Positions 51,594 through 60,900 of a DNA stretch of 64,000 nt are shown piece by piece. Within the stretch, counting starts at the first letter, position 1, and each line of letters starts with the position of its first letter. The stretch is from NCBI GenBank assembly GCA_016213645.1, contig JACQZY010000015.1, forward strand, positions 1 through 64,000, written 5' to 3'. The position numbers were made by a program, and so were the translations under genes. Below the pieces are notes generated by a model. The model was given only the letters and a program-made list of their open reading frames with translations, had not been told where the DNA came from and made no database searches. The DNA comes from Actinomycetota bacterium (GTDB lineage Bacteria > Actinomycetota > Thermoleophilia > Solirubrobacterales > JACPNS01).

Positions 51594-52136
51594 TCAGGGC
51601 TCAATCACAAACAAATGCACGCATCCGATGACGATCTCGTCGCCGTCGGTAAGCGTGGCCTGTTCCACGCGTTCCCCGTTGAGGTAAACGCCGTTCAAGC
51701 TGCGGTCATCGAAGACCGTCAGCGAACCGTCGTCGAACGCGATCATCGCGTGGCGGCGCGAGACCGTTGGGTCGTCGAGCAGGATGTGCGCGGCGGGACT
51801 ACGGCCGATCCGCGTAAGCGTGCCGTGTAACGGCAGCACGTGTACGGCTTCGTCGTCGCGGTACGCAAGTCGCGGTGCGCCACCGGACGGCAGCGTGGCG
51901 CGCGCCTCCTCAACCCACTCATGCTCCTCGGTCAGATCACCGCGAACCGCGAAATCAGGTTGAAACATCGAGGCCGGGCGAAACTGAGTCTCGCCACAAT
52001 TCGGGCATTCAGGCAACACGTCGCCTTGCTCGGCCGGTAGCGGAAATTCGCAGAGCACACACACGTATGTGCCACGCTGCTGAGCCAATTCATTGCTGGC
52101 GGTGAAAGCGGGCGGTGGGGCAGGGGACAGCGCCAT
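51594..52136 (-). CDS. FHA-domain protein with N-terminal zinc ribbon
   Basis: 180 aa from ATG 52136. Residues 24-50 carry a CxxC pair (YVCVLCEF) and CPNCGE, a zinc ribbon. Residues about 100-175 form an FHA domain (TRIGRSPAAHILLDDPTVSR then RHAMI, SLNGVYLNGERV), which binds phosphothreonine peptides. It is probably an adaptor for Ser/Thr kinase signalling. Neither a kinase nor a phosphatase lies next to it. Two acidic patches sit between the domains. Confidence 0.88.
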   Translation of the reverse strand: MALSPAPPPAFTASNELAQQRGTYVCVLCEFPLPAEQGDVLPECPNCGETQFRPASMFQPDFAVRGDLTEEHEWVEEARATLPSGGAPRLAYRDDEAVHVLPLHGTLTRIGRSPAAHILLDDPTVSRRHAMIAFDDGSLTVFDDRSLNGVYLNGERVEQATLTDGDEIVIGCVHLFVIEP

Positions 52137-52264
52137 TGGTTTCCCTTCTGGATAGGGGTGTTGCCCATGCTACGGAATTTCCGGTAACGGCGCGCTACGA
52201 ATCCGGCGATCTGTCCGTTTGGCCGGTCGGCAGGCGGCCGGTAGCGGTGTAGGATTTGTAAGCG

Positions 52265-52783
52265 ATGCGACCGATTCGCGCAAAGATCACGATCGACCGC
52301 CCGGGCGCCGAGGTTTACGACTACCTGCTCGACATCGGTTCACGGCCCGAGTTCGCGCCGGACATCTTTCTCGATTTCCGCCTCTCTCGGGTGGAAAGCC
52401 ACGGTCACGGAGCGGGCGCGCGATTTCGTTTTCACCCGAAGCTGCGCGAGCGTTTCGCCGGCACCACGATCACTCGGGCCGAGCCGTTCGGCTGGATTCT
52501 CGAAGAGGGTTCGACCGGTCGTAGCGGCCGTGTGCCCCTGCTGATCGAGTACCTGCTAGACGAACGCTCAAGTGGTGTCACCGTCGTTCAGATGAGCATC
52601 CAGACCTGCCCGCTTCTGCCATCCGATCGCCTGCGCGAGTACGGCCTGCGCCGTCATCTCAAGCGTCGCCTCCCGCGCGCTGCCCGCCGCCTGCGCGACA
52701 TCCTTGAAGGCGCTCCAAAAGTACGCCGCGGCGAGCGTCCCACCGTCGCCGGGATCGACTCGGACTACGTGCCCAATCCCTGA
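52265..52783 (+). CDS. SRPBCC (START-like) ligand-binding protein
   Basis: 172 aa. Begins MRPIRAKITIDRPGAEVYDY, the N-terminal strand and helix of the Bet v 1/SRPBCC fold (polyketide cyclase/dehydrase type), with RPEFAPDIFLDFRLS and LEEGSTGRSGRVPLLIEYLL in the central strands. The C-terminal helix (YGLRRHLKRRLPRAARRLRD) is strongly basic. SRPBCC proteins bind hydrophobic ligands in a deep pocket; the ligand here is unknown. The basic helix could touch membrane or nucleic acid. Confidence 0.78.
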   Translation: MRPIRAKITIDRPGAEVYDYLLDIGSRPEFAPDIFLDFRLSRVESHGHGAGARFRFHPKLRERFAGTTITRAEPFGWILEEGSTGRSGRVPLLIEYLLDERSSGVTVVQMSIQTCPLLPSDRLREYGLRRHLKRRLPRAARRLRDILEGAPKVRRGERPTVAGIDSDYVPNP

Positions 52784-52961
52784 GTTCGCGCGGCCTGTGC
52801 ACCCGCGTTGCGGTTGGCCGGAAGTGGCGCGCGCGACCCGTCGAACCATCTTCGAATGACCGCAAAATACCTGCATATGAAGGTATTCGGCAAACTCGAT
52901 CCCGTCGTGTTCGCCGGCTTCTCCAACGGCCGCCTGCGCACTAGCTAGACTTCCGCGCCGC

Positions 52962-53516
52962 ATGAACCGTTCACCCGCTTTCACACGTCTGATGCTGGTC
53001 CTCGCCGCGCTTGCGGCGCTGGTCCTGGCCGGCTGCGACAAAGAAGTCAAGCCCGTCGAGGGCAAAGAAGGCGGCCGCGTCTACCTGGGCGGTCTCTTCT
53101 ACCAGGTGCAGCTTTCGCGCCAGCTCAACCCCAAGGACGTAGAGGACAGCTTCTACCTGGTCGACCAGCCTTCGCCAAAAAGCGGCGAGAGCTACTTCGG
53201 CGTCTTCATGCGCGTCGACAACGAGGACACGGACAAGCGCGTCACGCCGATCGCGATTACGAAGATGAAGATCACGGACTCCAAGGGCGAGGAGTACGAG
53301 CCGACCCCCGTCAGCGCGAAGGGCTGGGGCTACGAACCGGCGCCGCTGGGCAAGGGCGCTCACTCGCCGATTCCAGACACCCCCGCCGACATCGGTCCGA
53401 TCCGTGGTGGACTGATTCTCTTCAAGGTCCCGCTCAAGGGCTTGGACAGTCGCCCGCTGGTGCTTGAAATTGAAGGTCCCGGCGGCAAGAACGCCGAGAT
53501 CCAACTCGACGTCTGA
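52962..53516 (+). CDS. Secreted lipoprotein of unknown function
   Basis: 184 aa from ATG 52962. Signal peptide with lipobox VLAGC at residue 25, then a charged segment. The mature part is beta-rich (VYLGGLFYQVQLSRQLNPKD, GVFMRVDNEDTDKRVTP, AITKMKITDSKGEEYEPTPV) and resembles DUF4352-type immunoglobulin-like lipoprotein domains. It should be lipidated by the lgt in this window and sit on the outer membrane face. No enzyme motif is seen. Confidence 0.72.
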   Translation: MNRSPAFTRLMLVLAALAALVLAGCDKEVKPVEGKEGGRVYLGGLFYQVQLSRQLNPKDVEDSFYLVDQPSPKSGESYFGVFMRVDNEDTDKRVTPIAITKMKITDSKGEEYEPTPVSAKGWGYEPAPLGKGAHSPIPDTPADIGPIRGGLILFKVPLKGLDSRPLVLEIEGPGGKNAEIQLDV

Positions 53517-53622
53517 CCCGAAGCTCGCTCGCGCGAGTACCGCGATCTGTCGATACGCATTTGTGCGTCCGCGAGCGCCGAGTCGTCGCCGCTCTCGTCG
53601 TCTCTACGCAATCATTTGACTA

Positions 53623-54774
53623 ATGACATTGCTCGACTTGCTGATTCTGATTTTCGTCGTGGCGCTTGCGGTACGCGGCTTTCGCCATGGCGCGGTGATC
53701 GGCGTGTCTTCGCTGCTTGGCTTCCTCGGCGGCGTCTGGATCGGCACTCGTTTGGCGGGCAAGCTGCTGACCGAGGGAAACCAGTCGCCGTACGCGCCGC
53801 TACTTGCACTTTCGGCCGCGCTGGTTGTGGGGATGATCATCGGCGAGCTGGCGCTGTCGCTGGGGTTCAAGGTGCGTGTCCGCTTCACCAGCCACGTCGC
53901 GCGGCGCGTCGACGGCACGATCGGCGCGCTGCTGCTGGGCGCGTTCGGTCTTGGCCTCGTTTGGGTGGGCGCGGCCGCGGTGATGCAGTCGCGCGCGGGC
54001 GGAGATCTGCGCGACGGATTTCGTCGGTCGGTCGTCGTCAAGCGGCTCAACGCAATCATGCCGCCCAGCAGCGGTCTGCTTGACGTGCTCGCGCGCGTAG
54101 ATCCACTGCGTCAGATCAAGGGCCCGTCGACCAACGTTCCGGCCCCCGATCCCGCCGTTCCCAACAATCCCAATGTGCGTCTGGCGGCGGCCTCCACCGT
54201 GCGAGTCTCCGGTACGGCTTGTGGCTACGGCGTGGAGGGCTCGGGGTGGGTGGGGGACACCGGTCTTGTGGTTACCAACGCCCACGTGGTGGCCGGTCAA
54301 TCCGACACCATCGTTCAGCCCGGAGGGTTCGGACCTGCCGTGCCTGCCACGACCGTCTGGTTCGATTCGCGCAACGACCTCGCACTATTGTCGGTGCCGG
54401 GTTTGACCGTCGCTCCACTGCAACTTCGCACCGACACTCGCAAGGGCCTCTCCGCCGCGATCATCGGCTACCCGCTCAACGGCCCGCTCGACGTCGAGCC
54501 CGCGCGCATCGGCGTCACCCAGCAGGCGATCTCCGACGACATCTACGGTGGCGGCCCGATCACGCGATTGATGACGTCGTTTCGTGGTCTCGTCCGCCAC
54601 GGCAACTCCGGGGGACCGATCGTGGATGAGGATGGTTTTGTGCGAGGCACGGTCTTCGCCTCGCAGAGTGGCAGCGACGACCGCCGCGGGTACGGCGTAC
54701 CGGGAAAGGTCGTGCGCGAAGCGCTGGACAGCGCCGATCGCACGGTTGCCGTCAGCACCGGGGCATGCGCCTAA
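53623..54774 (+). CDS. MarP-like membrane serine protease (CvpA domain plus trypsin fold)
   Basis: 383 aa. The N-terminal CvpA-type membrane part has four helices (residues 3-22, 27-45, 58-80, 100-122). The protease domain has His221 (TNAHVV), Asp252 (SRNDLALL) and Ser329 (GNSGGP), a complete triad. Cys200 and Cys382 sit where mycobacterial MarP forms its regulating disulfide. MarP supports acid resistance and cell-wall hydrolase activation. That role is transferred from the family. Confidence 0.92.
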   Translation: MTLLDLLILIFVVALAVRGFRHGAVIGVSSLLGFLGGVWIGTRLAGKLLTEGNQSPYAPLLALSAALVVGMIIGELALSLGFKVRVRFTSHVARRVDGTIGALLLGAFGLGLVWVGAAAVMQSRAGGDLRDGFRRSVVVKRLNAIMPPSSGLLDVLARVDPLRQIKGPSTNVPAPDPAVPNNPNVRLAAASTVRVSGTACGYGVEGSGWVGDTGLVVTNAHVVAGQSDTIVQPGGFGPAVPATTVWFDSRNDLALLSVPGLTVAPLQLRTDTRKGLSAAIIGYPLNGPLDVEPARIGVTQQAISDDIYGGGPITRLMTSFRGLVRHGNSGGPIVDEDGFVRGTVFASQSGSDDRRGYGVPGKVVREALDSADRTVAVSTGACA

Positions 54775-54876
54775 CCGGCGCCGCCTCCTTTTCCGTCGGC
54801 CCCGCGACCTAGATTGACCTCATCACCCGCGTCATGGGGGCGCGGTGTTTCTCATCCGAACGGGATCGCTCAGCAC

Positions 54877-55335
54877 ATGTCACTCTGTTTCATAGAGCCA
54901 CTTGACGCCGTGCGCGTCGTGTCGGATTCAATCGGCCGCGAGGCCAGGCGACAACTCGTCACCGAGGTCGTCAACGCCTGGGTCGATTCCCTGCCAGAAT
55001 CAGAGCTGCCGATCCACTACGCCGAGGCCGTGCGCTCGCTCGACGAGCAGGACCTCACCGTACTGGCAGCGTGGCACGCCTCGCTGGAAGTCGGCCAGCC
55101 GGTCGCCAACCGCGATTTCCTGATCGGTGCCTACACCTCGCTCGGCCGCAACGACCGCCGCGAAGCCCTGCGCATCGCCGCCGGCTTCCGCAGCGACGAG
55201 GCCTTCGACAGCGGCACCTCGGACGAGGAGATGCTGGAGACCGTCCTGCCCTGGCTGCCCCCACACCAGACCATGGCCCTTGCCGCCGAGGCGATCCGCA
55301 TTTATGTGTGGGATCGCATCGGCAGCGACAACTAG
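54877..55335 (+). CDS. Small helical protein of unknown function
   Basis: 152 aa from ATG 54877 (MSLCFIEPLDAVRVVSDSIG); upstream in-frame starts at 54814 exist. No membrane segment or signal peptide. Mostly helical, acidic, with a C-terminal ETVLPWLPPHQTMALAAEAI. I recognise no family. It has a small intergenic gap on both sides and is convergent with the HAD-like gene at 55388. Confidence 0.55.
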   Translation: MSLCFIEPLDAVRVVSDSIGREARRQLVTEVVNAWVDSLPESELPIHYAEAVRSLDEQDLTVLAAWHASLEVGQPVANRDFLIGAYTSLGRNDRREALRIAAGFRSDEAFDSGTSDEEMLETVLPWLPPHQTMALAAEAIRIYVWDRIGSDN

Positions 55336-55387
55336 GGCGCCTGCCGGTCGGCACACCGATCGAAAAGTTCGGTTTTGCCCTGCCGGC

Positions 55388-56092
55388 TCAGCCCAGCATC
55401 GCCCGAACTTCCGCGATCGCCTGCTCGGTGTCGCGAAAGTGCACTGCCCTAAAGCCGAAGTCCAGCGCCGCCGAGCAGTTCGCCTCAACGTCATCCACCA
55501 GCACGCACTGTCCGGCCGCCACCTCGGCGAGCCCGTCCAGCGCGGTGATCCGCTCGTACGTGATCTCGTAGATCTCCGGTTCCGGCTTGCGCGTGCCCAC
55601 GAAGCCGCTGTCCACAACCGTCTCAAACAGCTCGTCGATCGGCAGCATCGAGCGCCAGCGGTGCTCCCACTCCTTGACGTTGTTTGTCAGTAGCGCGAGC
55701 CGCCCGCCGCCGGACTTGTATTCAAAGAGGAAGTCGAGAAACGGCTGATTGGGGTGGAGGTGCTCAAAGTAGCGATCGGGGAATGTGTGAAACTCGATGT
55801 CGTGGTCAAGGCGTGACTCCAGTTCGGCCTGCATCATCACGTTGAAGTCAGCCTCGCTGAGCAGGCCCTTCTCCAGCTCGAACAGCGGGTGCATGCCGTC
55901 CCGCTGCATGATCGCCAGCATCGCCTCACCCAGAACCTCGATCGGTATGCCCGTCGTCTCCTGATACTTGATGAACGAATCCATCAACGGGTTCGTCAGC
56001 ACGCCGCCGAAGTCGCTGATTACGACGTGCACCGGAGCGCGCTCTTGATCGTCGCGGGGGCCGGTGCCCTCGTGCGCGGCGGCCTCGCTCAT
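55388..56092 (-). CDS. HAD-superfamily hydrolase
   Basis: 234 aa from ATG 56092 (MSEAAAHEG), 4 bp after the previous stop; the frame stays open upstream. Motif I is VVISDFGGVLTNP, the form found in the HAD-IA epoxide-hydrolase-N-like branch, with a helical cap of about 75 residues. Motif II LALLTNN, motif III lysine in TRKPEPEIY, and motif IV VLVDDVEANCSAA follow. It is a phosphatase- or dehalogenase-type enzyme with unknown substrate. The operon runs FxsA-like, unknown, this gene. Confidence 0.88.
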   Translation of the reverse strand: MSEAAAHEGTGPRDDQERAPVHVVISDFGGVLTNPLMDSFIKYQETTGIPIEVLGEAMLAIMQRDGMHPLFELEKGLLSEADFNVMMQAELESRLDHDIEFHTFPDRYFEHLHPNQPFLDFLFEYKSGGGRLALLTNNVKEWEHRWRSMLPIDELFETVVDSGFVGTRKPEPEIYEITYERITALDGLAEVAAGQCVLVDDVEANCSAALDFGFRAVHFRDTEQAIAEVRAMLG

Positions 56093-56096
56093 CGCG

Positions 56097-56849
56097 TCAA
56101 GCCGCGCGTCGCGGCGGCGCCGCGAGCGCGATCTCGTAGTAACCAACGCCGGTGTGGGGGCCAAGCGTCCACTTGTAGAAAGCCAGCGCCACGTCTCGGT
56201 CGGTCAGCTCCACGTGCGTGCCCTCGATCGCTTCGCCCGTGAGACGTCGCGGAAACTCATCGTCCTCCAGAAACAACTCCACGCTCGCCTGCGTGTGCAG
56301 GTCGTCCTTCGAGTAGACGGTCGACAGTCGCACGTCGGTGGCGCGCCTCGACTCACCGGCCTCGATCAGCACCGCGTCGTTGCGCTCGTCGCCGTGTCCG
56401 TGGTAGACGGCCGGGCGGTAGGCGTTCAGGAAGAACGCCGAGCCGTCATCAAACACCGCGCTGATCGAGCGCAGCACGGGCGGCCCGCCGCGGCGGCTGG
56501 GCAGCGTGGCGATCCCACTCGAACTGAAGCGACGTTCGCGCTTGCCGTTCTCGGAGAGTTTGCCGCTGACGTCACAGATCACAACGTCGCTGGAGTCCAG
56601 CGACGCCTCGGCCCCCTTGCTGCGCCAGTCCAGTTCGAAGGCGCCCTTCATCGAGGTCATGTGCGCCGCCCAGTGCGAGGCGCCGTAACTCGTGATCTGC
56701 TGCACGTCGCTGACGGAAAAGCCCATTTCGCCGTCGCCGGAGAACATCACCGAGACCTGCGGCCCCGCAATCCCGAAAACAGACCGTTCAGGCTCAAAAA
56801 AAGCAAGACTCTCAGCCTCTAGTACAGGTACAGACTTAATCGAATTCAT
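56097..56849 (-). CDS. Hypothetical protein, lipocalin/acyl-CoA-thioesterase-like beta-rich
   Basis: 250 aa from ATG 56849, overlapping the FxsA-like stop by 4 bp (ATGA). The sequence is rich in beta strands with repeated GSxxFFLNAYRP/VYHGHGDE and KWTLGPHTGVGYYE segments, and no signal or membrane part. It somewhat resembles DUF7064/DUF7065-type beta-barrel proteins, but I do not claim the family. It is between fxsA-like and HAD genes in one operon. The substrate or role is unknown. Confidence 0.6.
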   Translation of the reverse strand: MNSIKSVPVLEAESLAFFEPERSVFGIAGPQVSVMFSGDGEMGFSVSDVQQITSYGASHWAAHMTSMKGAFELDWRSKGAEASLDSSDVVICDVSGKLSENGKRERRFSSSGIATLPSRRGGPPVLRSISAVFDDGSAFFLNAYRPAVYHGHGDERNDAVLIEAGESRRATDVRLSTVYSKDDLHTQASVELFLEDDEFPRRLTGEAIEGTHVELTDRDVALAFYKWTLGPHTGVGYYEIALAAPPRRAA

Positions 56850-57421
56850 TGATTTCTATGCGGTGTTTGGAAGTCGAAGTCGGGATCGTCGCCGTCACTG
56901 AGCTCAGGTGGCGAAAAAGCGGTGTCCGGGGCCCGTTCGGTGACGCCGTCTGCGATGTCTTCGGCCTCGTAATCCCACCTTCGCGGCTGCCTGGAGCGCT
57001 GAAAGTTTGACAAACCCGTATCGGCAATCGAAAACGCCAGCCTGACCCGCCGCGAAAGCAGTCCCATCACCCAGCCGCCAAAGACGCGCCGCGTGGGGGG
57101 CAGAAGCATCAAAACGCCCAGCAGATCGGAGAGAAAACCCGGGGTCAGCAGCAGCACTCCGCCAACTATCACGAAGCCGCCGTCGACGATCTCGCGTGCC
57201 GGCATTCGCCGCTCATCGATCGCCCCGGTGAACTGGCGCCAGACGGCCCGCCCCTGGCTTCTCAAGAGGGCGGCGCCAAGTAGTGAATCCAGCACCAGCA
57301 GGCCGATTGTGAGCGCCGCGCCGGTCGCCCCACCGCCCAGTAATTCGGCGACCTGAAGGATCAACCAAAGCTCCACAATGGGCACGACGATGAATACGAT
57401 GATCAGCAACACCAGCGGCAT
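56846..57421 (-). CDS. FxsA-family membrane protein
   Basis: 191 aa. Hydrophobic N-terminus LLIIVFIVVPIVELWLILQV, then LTIGLLVLDSLLGAALLRSQ and GGVLLLTPGFLSDLLGVLML near 90-110: the core of FxsA, a cytoplasmic-membrane protein that in E. coli relieves phage F exclusion when overexpressed. The C-terminal 55 residues are acidic and soluble. FxsA is widespread in bacteria and its normal role is not settled. Confidence 0.88.
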   Translation of the reverse strand: MPLVLLIIVFIVVPIVELWLILQVAELLGGGATGAALTIGLLVLDSLLGAALLRSQGRAVWRQFTGAIDERRMPAREIVDGGFVIVGGVLLLTPGFLSDLLGVLMLLPPTRRVFGGWVMGLLSRRVRLAFSIADTGLSNFQRSRQPRRWDYEAEDIADGVTERAPDTAFSPPELSDGDDPDFDFQTPHRNQ

Positions 57422-57457
57422 GGCGTCACTCTAACCAGAGCCCCGTACAATCAGGCC

Positions 57458-57778
57458 ATGGCGGTTCCCACCAGCGAAGAAGTTTTCGAAACCCTCGAGC
57501 AGATCATCGACCCGGAACTCGGCCTCGATTTCGTCGAGCTCGGGCTTATCTACGACGTCACCGTCGAGCCGCTGGAAGACGGCTCCGGCGCCGAGGTCTA
57601 CATCACCTACTCGCTGACCTCACCGGGCTGCCCGATCGGCCCCCAAATCGCCGATCAGATCAAGGAATTCACGATCGCGATGCCCGGCGTGACCAAAGTC
57701 TTCCCCAAGCTCGTCTTCACCCCGCCATGGACGCCGGAGTTGATGAGCGAGGATGCGAAGTTCGCGTTGGGGTATTGA
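57458..57778 (+). CDS. Iron-sulfur cluster assembly factor, MIP18/DUF59 family (SufT-like)
   Basis: 106 aa. It starts SEEVFETLEQIIDPELGLDF and carries VELGLIYDV and the conserved cysteine in SLTSPGCPIG near residue 52, the DUF59 core. Members help load iron-sulfur clusters on target proteins or join SUF systems. No suf genes are in the window. It is divergent from the fxsA-like operon, with only 36 bp between the starts. Confidence 0.88.
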   Translation: MAVPTSEEVFETLEQIIDPELGLDFVELGLIYDVTVEPLEDGSGAEVYITYSLTSPGCPIGPQIADQIKEFTIAMPGVTKVFPKLVFTPPWTPELMSEDAKFALGY

Positions 57779-57988
57779 CGGCGCTGATCCGCTGAAATTT
57801 CGCCGATAAAGCGACTTTCGTCTCACGATCGTGTTTGCATAATCGTGCGATCGCTTATATCTTTTGGAGACGGCGACTCGGCCGTCGGTCGTGGGCAGGT
57901 ATGCTCGCGGCCACATGGTGCCCCCGGTCTCGGGCGCCAATCGGTAATATTGAGTTGAGGCTCACGAGGGGAATAAAGGGGTGTGTTG

Positions 57989-60900
57989 ATGTCAGCCTGG
58001 TTCGCGGGAATCCGCAGCTTGACCAATTCTTCAATCGCGCGGCGCGTGCGACGTACCGCGCTGGCCACGGCGCTCGTCGGCACTGCGCTACTGGCGTTTT
58101 CTGCTGGCCCGAGCCTTGGCAGTCCACCGCCGGTCTTCGCCCCGGCCATCACCTTCGAAACCAGCACGACCCGGGCGACCGCTCACCCCGACGCCCGCAT
58201 CACGATCGACAACACGGCCAGCACTTCAAACATCGGCTCGCTCTCGATCAGTCTTCCCAACGGTTTCTGGGGCAGCCTCGCCGCGGTCGGCGACACCGAT
58301 GACATGTGCCAGAACTTCACACCCGGCTCCGGTTCCGGGTCCGCCGGCGCCGACGATTGCAACCTGACCCCGGACAGCAAGATCGGCACCGTCACCTCGG
58401 AGGCGACGATCGACCAGAGCGACGCGAAGATTAGTGGCGATGTCTACATGGTCAAGAGTCCAGACGCTAGCTACGCGGCCGCGCTCGGCGTGAAGGTCCA
58501 CGCGAAGGTCGGCGGGGTTGACCTCGGCTACGTGCGCGTGATCGGCTATGCCGAAGTCCGTGGCAACGGCGAAGGTCTAAATACGACCGTCAGCGATATC
58601 CCCAGTTCGATCACCGACAGCCACGGCCGCACCGTGACCTTTCACATCAAGAAAATGGTCGTAGATCTAAAGAGCGACCTCGACGGACCCAACACGCCGC
58701 TGCTGACAAACCCGTCCAAGTGCGGCGCGGCGGGCTATGCGGCGACTTTCGACACCGGGGTGAGCGTCGGCTCGGAGAACCCGGTGGCGGTCGCCGACAC
58801 GTACACAGTTACGGGCTGCGATACGACGTCGTATGCGCCGTCAGCGTTTACTTTTACAAACTCGATCACGACAGCCGCTGCGCCGACGGGTTTCTCGACG
58901 AATATCTCATTTCCGTCAGGCAGCGCAAGTTCATCTTCAATAAAGGTCAAGTTGCCGACAATGAAGATATCGTATCCTGCAGTCGGCGACGACGACGACA
59001 TGTGCCCGGCATACGTCTCGGGTGTATTTGACAGTTACAGCTGTCCGGATGCAGCCATCGTGGGCACTGCGGTGATCACGACCCCGCTTATGCCGCAACC
59101 GTTGATGGGAAATGTTTACACGGTTATTGCTGGAGCAAGCCCCGGTTTAATGATCAGCGTCTTGCCAAACCTCAGCCCAAATAATCCATCTGGCGTGAGT
59201 CTCTGGTTCTACGGTGCAACCAGTCCGGTTCCTATTGACCCGCAATGCGTTCTCCTTTCCTGTGCGAACCCACCGTTCACCGTCGAAACCGTATTCAGTG
59301 ACCTTCCGGACGCACCGATTACCTCGGTCACATTAACGCTCGACGGTCCCGGCCGACCAAAGACGTCGTCTCCGTCAACGATCCTTTCCGGCAAGCTGCT
59401 CCAGAATCCGGATGTCGCAAATTGTCAAGCAAATGACGAAGCGCTTGCCGACTTCACCAGTCACTCGGCGGTCAGCGATGCGCCCAGCGCGGACCCGAAG
59501 ACCAATGCCCGCGTCGACACAATGTCGTTCATGGGTTGCGCGACCGACCCGGCGACAATCGGTGCCCCTGCCGGTGGTGAAACTACCTATACCACACCAT
59601 CGTTCGCGATTGGCGCCACCGTTCCAGCGCTACCGAGCTACTTCTGCGGAGTCGACAACTTTTCGGGGGCGGTAAGTGGATCGACTGTTGGAGGTACGCC
59701 CTGCAACACCGTCACTCCATATACGAAGCCTGGCGCTCTTTCGGTAGGCACTCATCGCGTTTTCGTCGGCAGCACTTACGCCGCAGTGACAGGGGGTAAC
59801 TATGTCTCCCGCGGCTTCGCCGTCGTCCCGCCGGCACCGGCCCCCCTCGGCCCGGCACCGACGACATCTTTCACCACAGCACCGCCCGCAACCACCGACC
59901 CAACCCCAACATTCAGCTTCGAGGCAAACCAAACCGTCTCATTCCAGTGCTCCTTCGATTCCGGCGCCTTTCTGCCGTGCGATAGCGGCAGCCCGGCCAC
60001 GAGCGGCACCTACACAGTGGCCTCTGCCGACAAGCTACTCGCCGGTTCAAGCCACACGTTTCGCGTCCGCGCGCAGAACGCCGAGGGCACGATCGGCAAC
60101 ACGATTTCCTCCGGCTCATTCAGCGTGGTCGTACCGTTCGAACCCACCTTCAGTGTCGACGTCTCAACCACACAGGCCCGCGCGCATCCCGACTTGGACA
60201 TCACCATCGCCAGCCGCTCGCATGAAGACCTGGAGGACGTCACGCTCAGCCTGCCCGACGGTTTCATGGGCGGACTGCAGGGCGTTCAAAACCTCTGCCC
60301 GGTCGCTCTTGCCGCAGTCGGCAACTGCACGTCGGCCTCGCAGGTCGGTACGGTCGAAACCGAGGCGGCGGTTGACGAGAGCATCGTTCGTCTAGACGGC
60401 CAGGTGTATCTCACCGATCCGCTGCAGTTCGGTGATCCGGCCGGCATCTCGATCAAGGTGCCCGCGGTGATTCAGGATGTCAATCTCGGCAACGTGATCG
60501 TTCCGGTTCGTATGCGAGTGCGCGGAGAGATGACCGGCATCGACAGTCTCGCGATCGGCGTTCCCAACTCGATCGACCCCGGCACAAACCCGAATGGCGA
60601 CACGGTCACCGAGTTCGACATGCGCAAGCTCAAGCTCAAGCTTCGCACCGGTGCCGGAGCCGCACAGCCGCTGCTCACCAATCCAAGCTCATGCAGGGCC
60701 GCCGAGTTTGCGGCGTCATACAAGGGCACCGGCGACACGACCACCACCACCAGCATCCCGTTTCAGAGCACCGGCTGTGACCAGCTGGGCTTTGGCCCCA
60801 CGTTCCAAGCCAGCTTCGTCAACGATGCGGGTTCCAGCACTCCTGCCTACCACGACGGGGTGACGATGACCGCGACAGTCAACGCCAACCCCGGCGATGC